Shown here: one piece after another, positions 30,079 to 39,492 of the stretch
Layout of the letters: every line of letters starts with the position of its first letter
Position numbering within the stretch: position 1 is the stretch's first letter
Source: Bradyrhizobium tropiciagri
Lineage (GTDB): Bacteria > Pseudomonadota > Alphaproteobacteria > Rhizobiales > Xanthobacteraceae
DNA: 64,000 nt
Direction of reading: 5' to 3'
NCBI RefSeq assembly: GCF_018130545.1
Contig: NZ_JAFCKF010000006.1
Span: 538,388 to 602,387 of the forward strand
Translations under genes and position numbers: made by a program
Notes under the pieces: generated by a model
Told to the model about the DNA's origin: nothing
Database searches by the model: none
What the model saw: the letters and a program-made list of their open reading frames with translations, nothing else

Positions 30079-31668
30079 TCACCTCCACGAAGCGAGCTCG
30101 AACCTGCGCGTGATCGCGATCGCCTCGAGGAACGCTTCATCGTGGCTGACGACCAGCAGCGCGCCGTCATGGGCGCGCAACCCGGCCTCGACCGCTTCCA
30201 TCGATTCGATGTCGAGATGATTGGTCGGCTCGTCGAGGATCAGGAGCGGCGGCGGCGTTGGGCCACCCAGCACGCAGGCGAGGCCGGCGCGCAGCAACTG
30301 GCCGCCGCTGAGGCTCGATACGGCTTGCAGGGCAGCATCGGCGCGAAACATGAAGCGCGCCAGCGCGGCGCGGCAGGCATTCTCGCCGGCATCCGGATTG
30401 ATGCGCCGGAAATTATCCAGGATCGAGGCCTGTGCATCGAGCAGGCTGACCGCCTGATCGAACATCGCAAAGCGGGTCAGCACCTCAACGCTGCCGCGCA
30501 ACGCGGTCAGCTCGCCGCTGACGAGCTTGAGCAGCGTCGTCTTGCCGGCGCCGTTGGGGCCTGTGATCGCGACGCGCTCCGGACCTGAGATGGAGAAGGT
30601 GAGATCACGCAGGATCGGCGCGTCCGCGGCATAGCCGGCATCGGCCGCTTCGATCCGCAGCATCATCCTGCCCGCCGGCAGCTGCGTCGTCGGCAGTTGC
30701 ACCGAGAACGGTTGCAGCACCTCGATGCGCTGGCGCGCGGTGGTGGCCAGTTCGACCGCTTGGGTCCGCCGACGCTCGGCGAGGCGGGCCTTCTCGCCGC
30801 CGGTATCCTCGCTGCGATCCCGGCGCAGCCCCGCGGCGATCCGCGGTATGTCGCCCTTGGCGCTTTTCCTGGCGCCGGCGCCGTCCTTGCGCGCTTGCCG
30901 TTCGGACGTTTCCCTCGCCCTGCGGTCGATCTCGGCGACGCGCTTTTCGGCATCGGCCAGATCGTGGCGTGCGGCGGACAGCTCGATGGCCTTGCGCGCG
31001 CGGTACTGGCTCCAATTGCCGCCATAGCGTCGGGCCTCCAGCGAGGTCAGCTCGACGATCGCATCCATGGTCTCCAGCAGCGCGCGATCATGGCTGACGA
31101 TGATGGCGCCATGCCGCCAGCCGGCGAGCAGGTCGATCACCGCCTGGCGTCCCGCGCGGTCGAGATTGTTGGTGGGCTCGTCGAGCAGCAGAAAGTCGGG
31201 CTCTGCAAAAGTCAGCGCGGCGAGACGCGCCCTGGTGGCTTGTCCGCCGGACAGCATCGCCAGCGGCGCGTCAAGCACGTCGCTCAGTCCGACCTGCGCG
31301 AGCGCGGACGCGATGCGCGTGTCGAGCGTCCAGTCGATCTCCGCAATCTCCTCTGTGCTCGCAAGGCCCTGTTCGGCCCGGCGCAATGCCGCGAGCGCAT
31401 CGCGCGCGTCGAACAGATCGATGACGCATTGATCCGGCTGCACCTGCACCGTCTGATGCAGCATCGCGACGCGTCCCTGCACCGAGACCGTGCCGGAATG
31501 CGGCGTGCGCCGGCCTGCGATCAGGCCGAGCAGCGTCGTCTTGCCGACGCCGTTGCGGCCGACAAGGCCGGTCCGCTCGGGACCGAAGCTGAGATCGATG
31601 TTGGAAAGAAGAACCCGGCCGTCAGGCGCGGACAGGGTCAGATGGGAGAGCGTGATCGATGCTGGCAT
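30079..31668 (-). CDS. ABC-F family ATP-binding protein
   Basis: 529 residues with two ABC ATPase domains and no membrane segments. Domain 1: GRNGVGKTT, LSGGQATRARLA, LLLDEPTNNLD. Domain 2: GPNGAGKTT, LSGGQLLRAGLA, LILDEPTNHLD. The linker (about 235-315) is charged and helical, as in ABC-F proteins, which act on the ribosome (translation factors or antibiotic protection). The ATG 31668 start is preferred to a TTG six codons earlier. Subfamily cannot be assigned from motifs alone. Confidence 0.92.
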   Translation of the reverse strand: MPASITLSHLTLSAPDGRVLLSNIDLSFGPERTGLVGRNGVGKTTLLGLIAGRRTPHSGTVSVQGRVAMLHQTVQVQPDQCVIDLFDARDALAALRRAEQGLASTEEIAEIDWTLDTRIASALAQVGLSDVLDAPLAMLSGGQATRARLAALTFAEPDFLLLDEPTNNLDRAGRQAVIDLLAGWRHGAIIVSHDRALLETMDAIVELTSLEARRYGGNWSQYRARKAIELSAARHDLADAEKRVAEIDRRARETSERQARKDGAGARKSAKGDIPRIAAGLRRDRSEDTGGEKARLAERRRTQAVELATTARQRIEVLQPFSVQLPTTQLPAGRMMLRIEAADAGYAADAPILRDLTFSISGPERVAITGPNGAGKTTLLKLVSGELTALRGSVEVLTRFAMFDQAVSLLDAQASILDNFRRINPDAGENACRAALARFMFRADAALQAVSSLSGGQLLRAGLACVLGGPTPPPLLILDEPTNHLDIESMEAVEAGLRAHDGALLVVSHDEAFLEAIAITRRFELASWR

Positions 31669-31800
31669 GGATATCCCCGTGGGCAAGGCTGATGGGCATT
31701 GCGGTCAGGGTGAAATCCATGGTCGTCGGCATCCTCAGGGATTGATGATTGAATTGATGTAATCCCGTATTGAGCCGGGATCAAGGCGCGAAGCCGAACG

Positions 31801-33120
31801 TCACGCGGCTTCGGCGAAGGTCCAGCGGTCCGGATCGGGCGTGCGACCGATCAAGGCGAGACCATAGGCGATCGATTCGAACTGATCCGCCGAGGTCAGC
31901 CGGCTCTCGCCAAAGCGCTCGGCGAACAGGCGCTGCACCGCCGGCACGAACGAGGTGCCGCCGGTCAAAAACACCTTCTCGACGTCGCGCGCGGTGATGC
32001 CGGATTTCGTCAGCGCCTCGTCGACGGTCGCGCCGAGTCGTTCGATGTCGTCGGCGATCCAGGATTCGAAATCGTTGCGCGTCACGGTCGCGCCGATATC
32101 GATGCCTGCGCGGGCGAAGCGGAACTCGACCCGGTCGTTACTCGATAGCGCGACCTTGGTGTCGGACACGGCGCGATACAGCGCGAAGCCGAGATCATGG
32201 TCGACGATGGTGATGAAATCGTTCAGCGGTGCCGGATCGAGCGCGGTACGGGCGAGCTGCTGCAATTCGCGCAAATCGCCATTGCCTCGCATCATCGCGA
32301 GCTGGTGCCAGCGCGCCAGGCTCGAATAATAGTGGTTGGGGATCGGCAGCACCTTGTCGAACGAGCGGTAGTTCGTGCCCTTGCCGAGCCGCGGCGAGAC
32401 GATGTGGTCGACGATGCGGTAGTCGAAGGTATCGCCGGCGATGCCGATGCCGGAATGTCCCAGCGGTTCGGCACGCAGCACGCCGCCCTTGCGCGAGAAC
32501 CGCATCACCGAGAAGTCGCTGGTGCCGCCGCCGAAATCGGCGACCAGCACGGTGGCGTCGTGGTCGAGGCTGCGCGCAAAGGAGAACGCCGCGCCGACCG
32601 GCTCGTAGACATAGCGCGCGTGGCCGGCGCCGAGCCGCTCGAACGCGGCGCGGTAACGCTGCATCGCGAGCTCGTCGTTGGGATTGCCGCCGGCAAATTT
32701 CACCGGGCGGCCGACCATGATGGTCGGCGCGCCCAAATCGAAGCCGTCGCCGGCATGGCGTGTCAGCGTGCGCAGGAACGCCGCCAGCAGATCCTCGAAC
32801 TTGTAGCGCTGCCGGAAGATCTGGGTGGTGTTGAAGGCCGAGCTCGCCGCAAACGTCTTGAACGACTGGATGAAGCGATGGATCGTGCGTCCCTCGAGGA
32901 ACTGCTCGATCGCCCACGGACCGCCCTCGGCGCGCGGATGCAGGCCGGCGCCCGGCCGATCCTCCCAGAAGCACAGCGCGGACACATAGACGTTATGCGT
33001 GCGGCCGCCATGGTCGAAGCGGATGGCTTCGACGCGGCCGTCGGCATCGGACAGCGCGACCACGGTGTTGCTGGTGCCAAAATCGACGCCAATCGAGACG
33101 GCGGGCGGGGCGCTCGACAT
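31801..33120 (-). CDS. Hsp70-like ATPase (YegD/HscC type)
   Basis: 439 residues. It starts near SIGVDFGTSNTVVALSD (phosphate-1 loop of the Hsp70/actin fold), continues with VADFGGGTSDFSVMRF (phosphate 2), and FLTGGTSFVPAVQRLFAERF (adenosine motif) near 390. It ends soon after the ATPase domain, without the substrate-binding and lid domains of DnaK, as in YegD. It is therefore a stand-alone nucleotide-binding domain; partner and role unknown. ATG 33120 replaces a longer frame. Confidence 0.88.
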   Translation of the reverse strand: MSSAPPAVSIGVDFGTSNTVVALSDADGRVEAIRFDHGGRTHNVYVSALCFWEDRPGAGLHPRAEGGPWAIEQFLEGRTIHRFIQSFKTFAASSAFNTTQIFRQRYKFEDLLAAFLRTLTRHAGDGFDLGAPTIMVGRPVKFAGGNPNDELAMQRYRAAFERLGAGHARYVYEPVGAAFSFARSLDHDATVLVADFGGGTSDFSVMRFSRKGGVLRAEPLGHSGIGIAGDTFDYRIVDHIVSPRLGKGTNYRSFDKVLPIPNHYYSSLARWHQLAMMRGNGDLRELQQLARTALDPAPLNDFITIVDHDLGFALYRAVSDTKVALSSNDRVEFRFARAGIDIGATVTRNDFESWIADDIERLGATVDEALTKSGITARDVEKVFLTGGTSFVPAVQRLFAERFGESRLTSADQFESIAYGLALIGRTPDPDRWTFAEAA

Positions 33121-33275
33121 GTCATGCTCGGAATATGATGTGAAAGGGGGCGGACCTTTAGCGGCTTTGGCCGGGCTTGCCAACCCTTCTCGAGCTCGCG
33201 GAACTCATTTCGAGCGCGGTGTTTCATCACCAGCACGTCATCAGGAATCCGACGCTTGTCGCAGTCCGGATCGGC

Positions 33276-35651
33276 TCAGTCGCTCAATGCGTAGGCGATG
33301 ACGTAGTCGCCGCGCTTGGTGCCGAACGAGTCGTGGCCGCCGGCCGCGGTGACGATATATTGCTTGCCATCGGCCTCGTAGCTCATCGGCGTCGATTGCG
33401 CGCCTGCGGGCAGGCGGTCTTCCCACAGCACCTTGCCGTCGCGCACGTCGTAAGCCCGGATCGTGTACTCATAGGTGCCGGTGTAGAATGCGACGCCGCC
33501 GGCGGTGGTGATCGGCCCGCCGAGCATCGGCACGCCCATCTTGAACGGAAGCGGCAGCGGCGTGGTGTCCCGGATCGTGCCGTTGGGATGCTGCCAGACG
33601 ATCTTCATCGTCTTCAGATCGATCGCGGCCATCGAGCCCCATGGCGGCCGGTAACACGGCACGGAGAGCGGCGAGAGGAAACTCGAAATATCGACGCCGA
33701 ACGGCGTGCCGTACATCGGCTGCGTCCCGACCTCGCTGCCAACCGGTTTCTCCGCGGTCGGCGCCGGAGGATTTTGCGGGCCGCGCGGAATCAGCCGTGA
33801 CGCGAACGGCAGCGACATCGGATTGGCGATCGCGATCTGGCGCACAGGATCGATCGCGATGCCGCCCCATTCGAACATGCCGAGATTGCCCGGGAAGACC
33901 AGCGTGCCCTGCAACGACGGCGGCGTGAACGTGCCCTCGTAGCGCAAGCGGTGGAACATGATCCGGCACAGCAACTGGTCGAAGATCGTGCCGCCCCACA
34001 TGTCGGCGCCGGTCAGCTTCGCCTCCGGCCGGAAGCTCAGCTCGGAAAACGGCTGCGTCGGCGCGCTGCGGTCACCGGGCGCGGGGCCCTGCGGCACCGG
34101 ACGTTCCGGGGCCGGCACGATCAGCTCGCCGGTCCTGCGGTCGAGCACGAAGATGTTGCCCACCTTGGTCGGCTGGATGATCGCGGGAACGACGCCCTTG
34201 GCCGTCGTCACATCGACCAGGCTCGGCTGCGAGGGCACGTCCATGTCCCAGAGATCGTGATGCACGGTCTGGTACGACCAGACGCGCTTGCCGGTGTTGA
34301 CGTCAAGCGCAACGATCGAACTCGAGTAGCGCTCGACCAGCGCATCGCGATTGCCGCCCCAGATGTCCGGCCCGTTGTTGCCGGTCGGGATGTAGACCAG
34401 GTTCAATTTCGGATCGAACGAGGCGGTGATCCAGGAATTCGGCGAGCCGTTGGTGTAATGGCGCTCCGGGGATGGCAATGCATTCTCGTCTGCCGCGCCG
34501 GAGTCCCACGCCCAGACCAGTTTGCCGGTGTAGACATCGAAGCCGCGGATCACACCCGACGGCACCTCGACCGCGTAATTGTCGATCACCGCGGCGGCAA
34601 CGACCAAAATCTTGTCGCTGACGACGGGCGGTGAAGTCGGCTCGAAGAAGCCCGCGGTCTTGATCCCCATCCCTTGCTGCAGGTCGAGGATGCCGTGATC
34701 GGCAAAACTCTCGCACGGCTTGCCGCTGTCGGCGTCGAGCGCGATCATGCGGCCGTCATTGACCGGCAGGAAGATCCGCCGCGGGCATTCGGCGGGTGCC
34801 GAGCTGCCGCTGGAGTCGACGGCGCCGGCCGTGGTCTCGTGATAGGAGACGCCACGGCAGGTCATGTGCTGGAACGTCTTGTTGTGCACGAGCTTGGGGT
34901 CGTAGCGCCAGCGCTCGGTGCCGGTCTTGGCATCGAGCGCGAACAACACCTGATGCTGCGAGCAGAGATAGAGCGTGTCGCGCACCTTGATCGGCGTGAC
35001 CTCGAAGGTCGTCTCGCCGGAATCCTCCGGAGTCTTCACGTCGCCGGTGCGGAAGGTCCAGGCGACCTTGAGCTTGCCGACATTGTCGGGCGTGATCTGC
35101 TTCAGCGGCGAATAGCGCTGTCCGAATTGCGTGCGTCCATAGGCGCGCCAGTCGCCATCCGGTTGCGGGTCGGCTTCGCTTTGCTGCACGGCCACGCCGG
35201 TTTCGGCAATCGTGCCATTGATGTCGTGATAGCTCGACAGCAGCGCAGCCAGGAGCGCGCCCGCGGCCGCCACGACGCCGATCCAGAGCGGCGCCGTCGC
35301 GCGCGCGTAGGACACCGGCTCGTTTCGCAGCAGCCCGCGAACGATCACCGGCGTCAGCAGCCAGAGCGCCATCGGGAAGATGACGTCGCCACGCGCTGCG
35401 AGCGGCCACCAGTCAAATTTCACCTCGTGGACGGCCCACGCCAGCGTTGCGACCAGCACGATCGCAAACAGCCACAGCGCCTGACGGCGCTGCGCCAGCA
35501 AGAGCGCAGCCGTGGCGAGAATGCCGATGCCGAGGATGATGTAGAAGATCGATCCGCCCAGCGCGGCGAGCCAGATGCCTCCGCCCGCAAGGACCGCGCC
35601 GATCACGGCGTAGACGATGGCTGTGATGAAGACTGCCCGCGATCGCTGCAT
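33276..35651 (-). CDS. gcd: Membrane-bound PQQ-dependent glucose dehydrogenase
   Basis: 791 residues, close to the 796 of E. coli Gcd. Five N-terminal transmembrane helices occupy about 1-145 (AVFITAIVYAVIGAVLAGGG onwards), followed by an eight-bladed PQQ propeller facing the periplasm. Diagnostic stretches: DWRAYGRTQFGQRYSPLKQI, TVHHDLWDMDVPSQPSLVDV, and GNIFVLDRRTGEL. It oxidises glucose to gluconolactone and passes electrons to ubiquinone. ATG 35651 is chosen where the membrane domain begins. No pqq biosynthesis genes are in the window. Confidence 0.95.
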   Translation of the reverse strand: MQRSRAVFITAIVYAVIGAVLAGGGIWLAALGGSIFYIILGIGILATAALLLAQRRQALWLFAIVLVATLAWAVHEVKFDWWPLAARGDVIFPMALWLLTPVIVRGLLRNEPVSYARATAPLWIGVVAAAGALLAALLSSYHDINGTIAETGVAVQQSEADPQPDGDWRAYGRTQFGQRYSPLKQITPDNVGKLKVAWTFRTGDVKTPEDSGETTFEVTPIKVRDTLYLCSQHQVLFALDAKTGTERWRYDPKLVHNKTFQHMTCRGVSYHETTAGAVDSSGSSAPAECPRRIFLPVNDGRMIALDADSGKPCESFADHGILDLQQGMGIKTAGFFEPTSPPVVSDKILVVAAAVIDNYAVEVPSGVIRGFDVYTGKLVWAWDSGAADENALPSPERHYTNGSPNSWITASFDPKLNLVYIPTGNNGPDIWGGNRDALVERYSSSIVALDVNTGKRVWSYQTVHHDLWDMDVPSQPSLVDVTTAKGVVPAIIQPTKVGNIFVLDRRTGELIVPAPERPVPQGPAPGDRSAPTQPFSELSFRPEAKLTGADMWGGTIFDQLLCRIMFHRLRYEGTFTPPSLQGTLVFPGNLGMFEWGGIAIDPVRQIAIANPMSLPFASRLIPRGPQNPPAPTAEKPVGSEVGTQPMYGTPFGVDISSFLSPLSVPCYRPPWGSMAAIDLKTMKIVWQHPNGTIRDTTPLPLPFKMGVPMLGGPITTAGGVAFYTGTYEYTIRAYDVRDGKVLWEDRLPAGAQSTPMSYEADGKQYIVTAAGGHDSFGTKRGDYVIAYALSD

Positions 35652-35981
35652 GGCCGCACCAGTGCGGAGGAGGCACCGGGCTTGTCCCGCGCAAGCGCAA
35701 CAGACCGCGTCCGCTTTCAAGAACTGTGGTTCAGTCAACCGCAACTTGCAACTGGGAACTGCGACGTTGGTGCAACACACGCGTGCAAAGTTGCCATGCA
35801 AGACCTGCGAAGCAAAATCGTTCAAAATGACCGCGCATTGTTCAGCAAGCAGCAACAGCAAGCGAGTGCTGACGTAAAGGTGACGGGCTTTAGCGAATTT
35901 TGAATCGACGCGCTCTTCCAGTTCTGCGCAGGCGCTGCTCTATACCGTCAGCCAGATTGTCCGGCTCGCAGGAGAGGCAAC
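35652..35981. promoter_or_regulatory. Intergenic region between gcd and the methyltransferase gene
   Basis: 330 bases between divergent genes; it must contain both promoters. It is AT-richer between 35700 and 35880 with several GCAACTTGCA-like stretches around 35741-35800 (TTGCAACTGGGAAC, AAGTTGCCATGCAAG). No specific operator is claimed. Confidence 0.35.
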
Positions 35982-36731
35982 ATGACACTGAACCCTACGG
36001 CCAGGAATTACAGCGTCGCGGTCGCCGCCTACGAGGCGGGCCGGCCGAGCTATCCCGCTGAGATCGTCGCCGCGCTGCCGCTGCAGGCCGCGCGCTGCGT
36101 TGTCGATCTCGGTGCCGGAACCGGCAAGTTCACCCGCCTGCTGCTTGAGAATCTTCCCACGTCCGCGCGCCTGGTCGCGGTCGAACCGGTCGCGGAGATG
36201 TCGGCCAAGCTGGCCAAGGAAGCGAATGTGGAGGTCATCAACACGCGCGCCGACGCGATCGATCTCGACAGCGGCAGCGTCGATCTCGTCACTTGCGCGC
36301 AGGCGTTCCACTGGTTCGACAATGAAGCGTCGGTCGCCGAGATCGCGCGGCTGCTGCGTCCCGGCGGGACGCTGGCGCTGGTCTGGAACAACCGGGACGA
36401 CCGCGCGCTGTGGGTCGACGCGCTGTCCGTCATGATCGAGAAATATGCGGGCGATACGCCTCGGCAGCGCTCGGGGCACTGGCGCTGGATACTGAAGGAT
36501 CCCCGCTTCACATTCGAGCAGGAAATCGTGCAGGACCACCCGCATCGGATGCCGCGGCAAGGCGTCTATGAGCGCGTCGTGTCGACGAGCTATGTCGCCA
36601 ATCTTCCCGATACGGAGAAGGCCGGTATTCGCGACAAGACCGATGCCATCCTGCGTGAAGCCGGCCTCGGCGATGCCGACGAGGTGGTGTTTCCCTATGT
36701 CACGCAGCTCTTTCTGCTGAAGCGCACCTAG
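35982..36731 (+). CDS. Class I SAM-dependent methyltransferase
   Basis: 249 residues. N-terminal ARNYSVAVAAYEAGRPSYP is typical of small-molecule methyltransferases of the Methyltransf_11 group; motif I is VVDLGAGTGKFTRLL, acidic residue in VAVEPVAEM, motif IV VDLVTCAQAFHWFD, then LLRPGGTLALVWNN. AGGAGAGG lies a few bases before the ATG. Acceptor substrate unknown. Its stop overlaps the convergent SRPBCC gene by 4 bp. Confidence 0.88.
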   Translation: MTLNPTARNYSVAVAAYEAGRPSYPAEIVAALPLQAARCVVDLGAGTGKFTRLLLENLPTSARLVAVEPVAEMSAKLAKEANVEVINTRADAIDLDSGSVDLVTCAQAFHWFDNEASVAEIARLLRPGGTLALVWNNRDDRALWVDALSVMIEKYAGDTPRQRSGHWRWILKDPRFTFEQEIVQDHPHRMPRQGVYERVVSTSYVANLPDTEKAGIRDKTDAILREAGLGDADEVVFPYVTQLFLLKRT

Positions 36732-37222
36732 GGCGTTTTCGAGACGCATCGCCGCTCGACGGCCTGCTTCAGGCGCGGCAGCGTCATGCGCCAGTAGAAC
36801 GCGACATGCTTCGCGCCGGAGTCTGCACCGATTTCCCATCCGTTGCCGCGGCGGATCGGCGACGGCGGCACCTGCTGGGTCACTGTCAGCACCGTCTCGC
36901 CGCCGTCAGCCGCGAGCGTCATCGTGATCGTCGCATAGCATTGCGGAACATCCGGCAGCCCGGAGACTTGCGACCAATAGGAATATTCGAGCAGCATCGG
37001 CGGTTCGATGCGGATGACGCGGCCCTTGTCGCGGTAGTGCTTCACGCCGATCTCCGCCTCGATCTCGATCGGCGCACCGATCTGCCAGTCGGTCGTGAAA
37101 TGCGCGTTGCGCCAGGTCTCGCCCGCCTTGGGATCCAAGATCGCGTCCCACACCTGCGTTGGCTGTGCGGCGATGCGGATCGATTCGGTGACGGACAGGA
37201 AGGCCGAGGTTTCGTTCGTCAT
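36728..37222 (-). CDS. SRPBCC (START/Bet v1-like) family protein
   Basis: 164 residues of the lipid- or ligand-binding helix-grip fold: SVTESIRIAAQPTQVWDAILDPKAGETW opens the domain, and MTLAADGGETVLTVTQQV forms the late strands before a C-terminal helix. Polyketide cyclase/AHSA1-like members of this fold bind hydrophobic ligands. It is encoded seven bases after the LysR-type gene on the same strand and is probably co-transcribed. Ligand unknown. Confidence 0.82.
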   Translation of the reverse strand: MTNETSAFLSVTESIRIAAQPTQVWDAILDPKAGETWRNAHFTTDWQIGAPIEIEAEIGVKHYRDKGRVIRIEPPMLLEYSYWSQVSGLPDVPQCYATITMTLAADGGETVLTVTQQVPPSPIRRGNGWEIGADSGAKHVAFYWRMTLPRLKQAVERRCVSKTP

Positions 37223-37229
37223 CGCATGC

Positions 37230-38186
37230 TCACTTGTCGCCGACGATCTTCCATTTTCCATCCGCCCCACGCCGCAGCGCCGGATCGCCGATCCGGATGT
37301 TGCTTGCAAGAAAATCGATGAAGGCGCGCACCCGCGCAGGCAGCGGGCCGGCATGGCCGACATAGACCGCGTGGATGTCCTCGCGGTCGCCGGGATTGAG
37401 GTTTTGCAGCACCGGCACCAGACGCCCGGCCTCGATATCAGGGCCGATGTGGAACAGTGCCAGCCGTGCGACGCCGATGCCGCCGAGCGTGAGCTGGCGT
37501 GCGGTCTCGCCATCGCTGGCGCGGGCGACCGGCGGCGGCAGCGCCTCCTCGATCTTTTCGGCGCGGCGGAACGGCCAGCCGCGGATGCTGCGCGGGAAGG
37601 TCCAGCCGATGCCGCGATGGGCGGCGAGGTCGGCCGCGGTCTTCGGCGTGCCGAAGCGGGCGAGATAGGACGGCGCGGCAACCACCGCCATGCGGCTGGT
37701 GCCGAGCTTGCGCGCGATCAGCCGCGAGGCGCCGAGCGGGCCGGCGCGGATCGCGACATCGGCGCGCGCCTGCATCAGATCGACCAGCGTGTCGGTCAGC
37801 ACGACGTCGAGCGTGATGTCGGGATGCTCGCGCATGAAGCGCGGCAGCAGCGGCATCACATGCAGCATGCCGAACGGGATGTTGCTGTTCACGGTGAGAT
37901 GGCCGCGCGGCACGCATGAAGCGGCTTCGCGCTCGGCTTCGTCGATATCGGCGAGGATGCGCTGGGCGCGCTGATAGAAGGCCTGGCCTTCCTCGGTCAG
38001 TTGCAGCTTGCGGGTGGTGCGGTTGACCAGCCGCGTGCCGAGCCGGGTCTCGAGCCGGGAGACCAGCTTGCTGACGCCGGATGGTGTCTGGCGCAGGCTG
38101 TTCGCGGCCGCGGTGAAGCCGCCGAGATCGACCACGCGGACGAACACGTCCATCTCGCCGGAGCGGTTGCTGTCTGTTCGGGCCAT
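37230..38186 (-). CDS. LysR family transcriptional regulator
   Basis: 318 residues. The N-terminal winged HTH has MDVFVRVVDLGGFTAAANSLRQTPSGVSKLVSRLETRLGTRLVNRTTRKLQLT with the classic F-T-x-AA...S-x-v-S pattern; the C-terminal periplasmic-binding-like effector domain covers about 95-300. It is divergent from the MFS exporter (about 100 bases between starts), so it probably controls that exporter and the aldo/keto reductase, as LysR proteins often regulate the divergent gene. Confidence 0.92.
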   Translation of the reverse strand: MARTDSNRSGEMDVFVRVVDLGGFTAAANSLRQTPSGVSKLVSRLETRLGTRLVNRTTRKLQLTEEGQAFYQRAQRILADIDEAEREAASCVPRGHLTVNSNIPFGMLHVMPLLPRFMREHPDITLDVVLTDTLVDLMQARADVAIRAGPLGASRLIARKLGTSRMAVVAAPSYLARFGTPKTAADLAAHRGIGWTFPRSIRGWPFRRAEKIEEALPPPVARASDGETARQLTLGGIGVARLALFHIGPDIEAGRLVPVLQNLNPGDREDIHAVYVGHAGPLPARVRAFIDFLASNIRIGDPALRRGADGKWKIVGDK

Positions 38187-38287
38187 CTTGAATTCACGTC
38201 ACAAATGATTGGATTGCGGCCATTCTAGTCCTTCTCCGCCCGGACCGCTATGTCGCATTGCGGAATCCTCACGCTCCGGAGCGACAC

Positions 38288-39469
38288 ATGCCTGCTGCAG
38301 TCCTTGCCTTGACCGCCGGTGCCTTTGGCATCGGCACCACCGAATTCCTCATCATGGGGCTGTTGCTGCAGGTCGCCGCCGACATGCATGTGTCGGTCTC
38401 CGCGGCAGGCCTGCTGATCTCCGGTTACGCCCTCGGCGTCTTCGTCGGCGCGCCGATCCTGACGCTCGGAACGCGGCGGATGCCGCGCAAGGCGGTGCTG
38501 CTGGCGCTGATGGCGATCTTCACGCTCGGCAACGCCGCCTGCGCGCTGGCGCCGAACTACGAGCTGCTGATGGCAGCCCGCATTCTCACCTCGCTGGCGC
38601 ATGGCACCTTCTTCGGCGTCGGCTCGGTGGTGGCGACGAGCCTTGTCCCGGAGGACAAGCGGGCGTCGGCAATCTCAACGATGTTCATCGGCCTCACGGT
38701 CGCGACCCTGCTCGGCGTTCCCTTCGGCGCCTGGTTCGGTCTGATGCTCGGCTGGCGCGCGGCGTTCTGGGCTGTGGCTGCGATCGGCGTGATCGCGTTC
38801 ATCGTGCTGGCGGTGCTGGTTCCCGGCCATGTCGGCGCCAACGACAAGCCGGCGCCGCTGCGGGAGGAGCTTGCCGTGCTCGGCCGCCCGCAGGTCCTGC
38901 TCGGGCTTGCGATGACTGTGTTCGGCTTCGGCGGGCTGTTCGCGGTGTTCACCTATGTGCAGCCGATCCTGACGCGACTGACGGGATTCTCCGACGCCGC
39001 GGTGTCGCCGATCCTGCTGGTGTTCGGCGCCGGACTTGCGATCGGCAACGTCGCCGGCGGGAAGCTCGCGGACAGGGGACTTGCGCGTGCATTGCTGGTG
39101 TCGCTCGGCGGTCTCGCCGCCGTGCTCGTCGTGCTGGCGGCGGTGGTCTCGATCAAGGCATTGGCAGTGGCGTTGTTGTTCGTGCTCGGCATCGCGTCGT
39201 TTGCAACCGTCGCGCCGCTGCAGCTTCGCGTGCTCGAAGCAGCCGGCGTCGAAGGACGGACGCTGGCCTCCAGCCTGAACATCGCGGCCTTCAATCTCGG
39301 CAACGCGCTCGGCGCCTGGGCCGGCGGCGTCACCATCGACCGCGGCCTTGGCCTCGGTGCGCTGCCGCTGGTCGCCGCAATCATCACCGCAGTCGGACTG
39401 CTGCTCGCGTTGTGGAGCCTGCGCCTCGATCGGCCGGTCGTGCTGGCTACGCAGTGCCCGGCCGAGTGA
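38288..39469 (+). CDS. MFS transporter, DHA1 (AraJ/arabinose-efflux type)
   Basis: 393 residues, twelve predicted helices. MPAAVLALTAGAFGIGTTEFLIMGLL is the characteristic first helix of AraJ/YdhP-like efflux proteins; GYALGVFVGAPILTLGTRRMPRK is the MFS motif A region. CGGAGCG upstream supports ATG 38288 rather than a TTG ten codons earlier. Probably an exporter of a drug or metabolite, controlled by the divergent LysR. The aldo/keto reductase follows 23 bases later, so an operon is likely. Confidence 0.9.
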   Translation: MPAAVLALTAGAFGIGTTEFLIMGLLLQVAADMHVSVSAAGLLISGYALGVFVGAPILTLGTRRMPRKAVLLALMAIFTLGNAACALAPNYELLMAARILTSLAHGTFFGVGSVVATSLVPEDKRASAISTMFIGLTVATLLGVPFGAWFGLMLGWRAAFWAVAAIGVIAFIVLAVLVPGHVGANDKPAPLREELAVLGRPQVLLGLAMTVFGFGGLFAVFTYVQPILTRLTGFSDAAVSPILLVFGAGLAIGNVAGGKLADRGLARALLVSLGGLAAVLVVLAAVVSIKALAVALLFVLGIASFATVAPLQLRVLEAAGVEGRTLASSLNIAAFNLGNALGAWAGGVTIDRGLGLGALPLVAAIITAVGLLLALWSLRLDRPVVLATQCPAE

Positions 39470-39492
39470 ACGGCATCACAGGGAGTATGACC

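Noticed and set aside
30079-31668. ABC-F gene as part of a drug exporter
   Set aside because: Two ATPase domains with no membrane segment and no permease gene nearby; ABC-F is the better fit.
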